A stretch of 64,000 nt of DNA from an uncultured Clostridia bacterium. Lineage in GTDB: Bacteria > Bacillota > Clostridia > Christensenellales > UBA1242. A program made the position numbers and the translations under genes. The DNA lies in NCBI GenBank assembly GCA_944383415.1, contig CALWPK010000003.1, forward strand, positions 51,104-115,103, in the 5' to 3' direction. Numbering within the stretch: position 1 is the first letter of the stretch; each line of letters begins with the position of its first letter. This document shows, one piece after another, positions 62,809-64,000 of this stretch. Below the pieces are notes generated by a model. The model was not told the DNA's origin. It saw only the letters and a list, made by a program, of their open reading frames with translations, and made no database searches.

Positions 62809-64000
62809 ATGGCTATTATTAATGATGATTTGAATATAAATTTCACACCGCTTGCCGAGAGAATGCGGGCGCGCAATCTAGACGAATTCGTAGGGCAAAA
62901 GCAGATCGTAGGAAAGGATAGTTTAATTAGACGTGCACTGATGGTTAATAGACTGGGTAGTTGCATATTTTATGGTCCGCCGGGTGTAGGTAAAACTACT
63001 TTGGCATATATAATTGCAGATTCTTTGAAATTGAATTATGAGAAACTGAATGCCGTGTCGAGCGGTGTGGCTGAGGCGAAAAAAGTCATAGAAAATGCAC
63101 GTTCGTATTTTGAACTGACAGGCAAAAGCACGATTCTCATTCTCGATGAATGCCATAGATGGAGCAAAGCACAGAGCGATTCTGTTTTGGAAGCGATTGA
63201 ACGAGGATATATCACTTTCATCGGTACCACTACAGAGAATCCGCACATAAGTATGACCCCCGCCATTGTGAGTAGGTGTAGAGTTTTCAAATTCTTACCA
63301 CTTGAAGTGGAGGACATCAAGGACGCTCTGATTCGAGCGGTGAAAGATAGAGAACGAGGGTATGGAAGACTAAACATAAAATTAGATCCAGATGCGGTCA
63401 GTCATCTGGCGATGTTTTCAAATGGAGATTTGCGCTCTGCTTACAACGCACTAGAACTTGCCGTGACGACTACGCCACTCAGTAGCGACAATTCTATTCA
63501 CATCACCAAATTGGTGGCAAGTCAATGCATTCAGCAACCGGTCATCTCGGTTGATGAAAATTTGTATTATGATTTGTTGAGTGCGTTTTGCAAAAGTTTA
63601 CGAGGTAGCGATACGGATGCTGCACTATATTATTCTCAACGTCTCATAAAAGCAGGGTGCGATCCATTGCTTATATGTAGGAGACTGATCGCACACGCCA
63701 GCGAAGATGTAGGGATGGCGGACAGCAATGCTGCGTTGATCGCAATGGTGGCTATGAATGCTGTGAAAAATCTCGGTATGCCAGAAGGAAACATACCACT
63801 TGCTCACGCGATAATTTATGTTTGCGAGGCAGAGAAGTCCAACAGTGTGATTGTCGCATTGAACAAAGCAAAACACGATGCGGAGTTCAATCCTGATGAT
63901 AATGTGCCAGAGCATTTGAAGAATTATCACTACGATGTGAAAGATCCGCCAAAATATAAGTATCCGCACGATTATGGTGGATATGTGAAACAACAATATT
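62809..64000 (+). CDS. rarA: RarA/MgsA-type AAA+ ATPase, 5' part
   Basis: The frame runs off the right edge after 397 codons, so only the last few tens of residues are missing. The N-terminal PLAERMRARNLDEFVGQ is typical. Walker A GPPGVGKTT lies at residues 56-64 and Walker B ILILDECHR at 109-117; sensor residues are in FIGTTTENPHISM and MFSNGDLRSAYNALE. The C-terminal oligomerisation part (LICRRLIAHASEDVGMADSNA; AKHDAEFNPDDNVPEHL) is present. RarA acts at stalled replication forks. ATG placed 6 nt after TATAAT, with no ribosome site. Confidence 0.95.
   Translation, partial: MAIINDDLNINFTPLAERMRARNLDEFVGQKQIVGKDSLIRRALMVNRLGSCIFYGPPGVGKTTLAYIIADSLKLNYEKLNAVSSGVAEAKKVIENARSYFELTGKSTILILDECHRWSKAQSDSVLEAIERGYITFIGTTTENPHISMTPAIVSRCRVFKFLPLEVEDIKDALIRAVKDRERGYGRLNIKLDPDAVSHLAMFSNGDLRSAYNALELAVTTTPLSSDNSIHITKLVASQCIQQPVISVDENLYYDLLSAFCKSLRGSDTDAALYYSQRLIKAGCDPLLICRRLIAHASEDVGMADSNAALIAMVAMNAVKNLGMPEGNIPLAHAIIYVCEAEKSNSVIVALNKAKHDAEFNPDDNVPEHLKNYHYDVKDPPKYKYPHDYGGYVKQQY

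Overview
The window is a 64-kb piece of an AT-rich, low-GC Gram-positive chromosome, most likely from an uncultured clostridial (Firmicutes) lineage. Evidence: spore genes (spmA-spmB, yabP-yabQ next to a divIC-like gene, a spoVB-like flippase, two proteins built only of a Spo0A-type DNA-binding domain), a glycine T-box, DUF1540 and DUF1858 proteins, and CPBP proteases. The standard code with TGA as stop fits throughout. The left edge cuts a tex gene and the right edge cuts a rarA gene. No complete mobile element, rRNA or CRISPR array is present.

Layout. 0-5.5 kb: the tex 3' end, two convergent Spo0A-C-like regulators sharing a palindromic operator, a camelysin/TasA-like secreted protein, spmAB, and a metal-exporter-like permease behind a short hydrophobic ORF and a terminator. 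5.7-12 kb: an OYE-family flavin/iron-sulfur reductase, ileS behind an Ile-rich leader peptide and attenuator, and tRNA-Arg(CCT). 12-22.4 kb: dus, spoVB-like, HU, a minus-strand run tadA/M14 peptidase/rlmH/two CPBP proteases, a stand-alone GlmU acetyltransferase domain, a VTT membrane protein, and yabP-yabQ-divIC-kinase. 22.5-33.6 kb: one 3711-codon lipoprotein gene. 33.7-44.2 kb: queH, alr, a YugP-like protease, a very AT-rich gap, a membrane coiled-coil protein with AT-hook repeats, an LtaS-like sulfatase-fold enzyme and tRNA-Asn. 44.2-57 kb: an integrase scar, an 1118-aa unknown membrane protein, T-box-glyS, rplI, leuS behind a Leu-rich leader peptide and attenuator, a recombinase relic and tRNA-Ser(TGA). 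57-64 kb: a 682-aa unknown, a UDG-family glycosylase, a decayed NlpC/P60-like gene, gap and rarA.

The most striking signal runs across the whole window. At least eleven start codons lie exactly 6 nt after a -10 hexamer (ten are TATAAT, one TAATAT), mostly with a -35 box at normal spacing and no Shine-Dalgarno sequence. The transcript should therefore begin at, or within a base or two of, the A of the ATG, so these genes look leaderless. Two of them are short leader peptides, MKMNIIIGKIIVSSII before ileS and MWNKLLALLL before leuS, each followed by mutually exclusive hairpins ending in an intrinsic terminator. This is classical ribosome-mediated attenuation, but driven by leaderless peptides, in a lineage where T-boxes usually do the job and where glyS in this same window has one. 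A third short ORF with the same geometry lies before the putative metal exporter.

Limits: all calls are by reading; no searches, folding or GC calculations were run.
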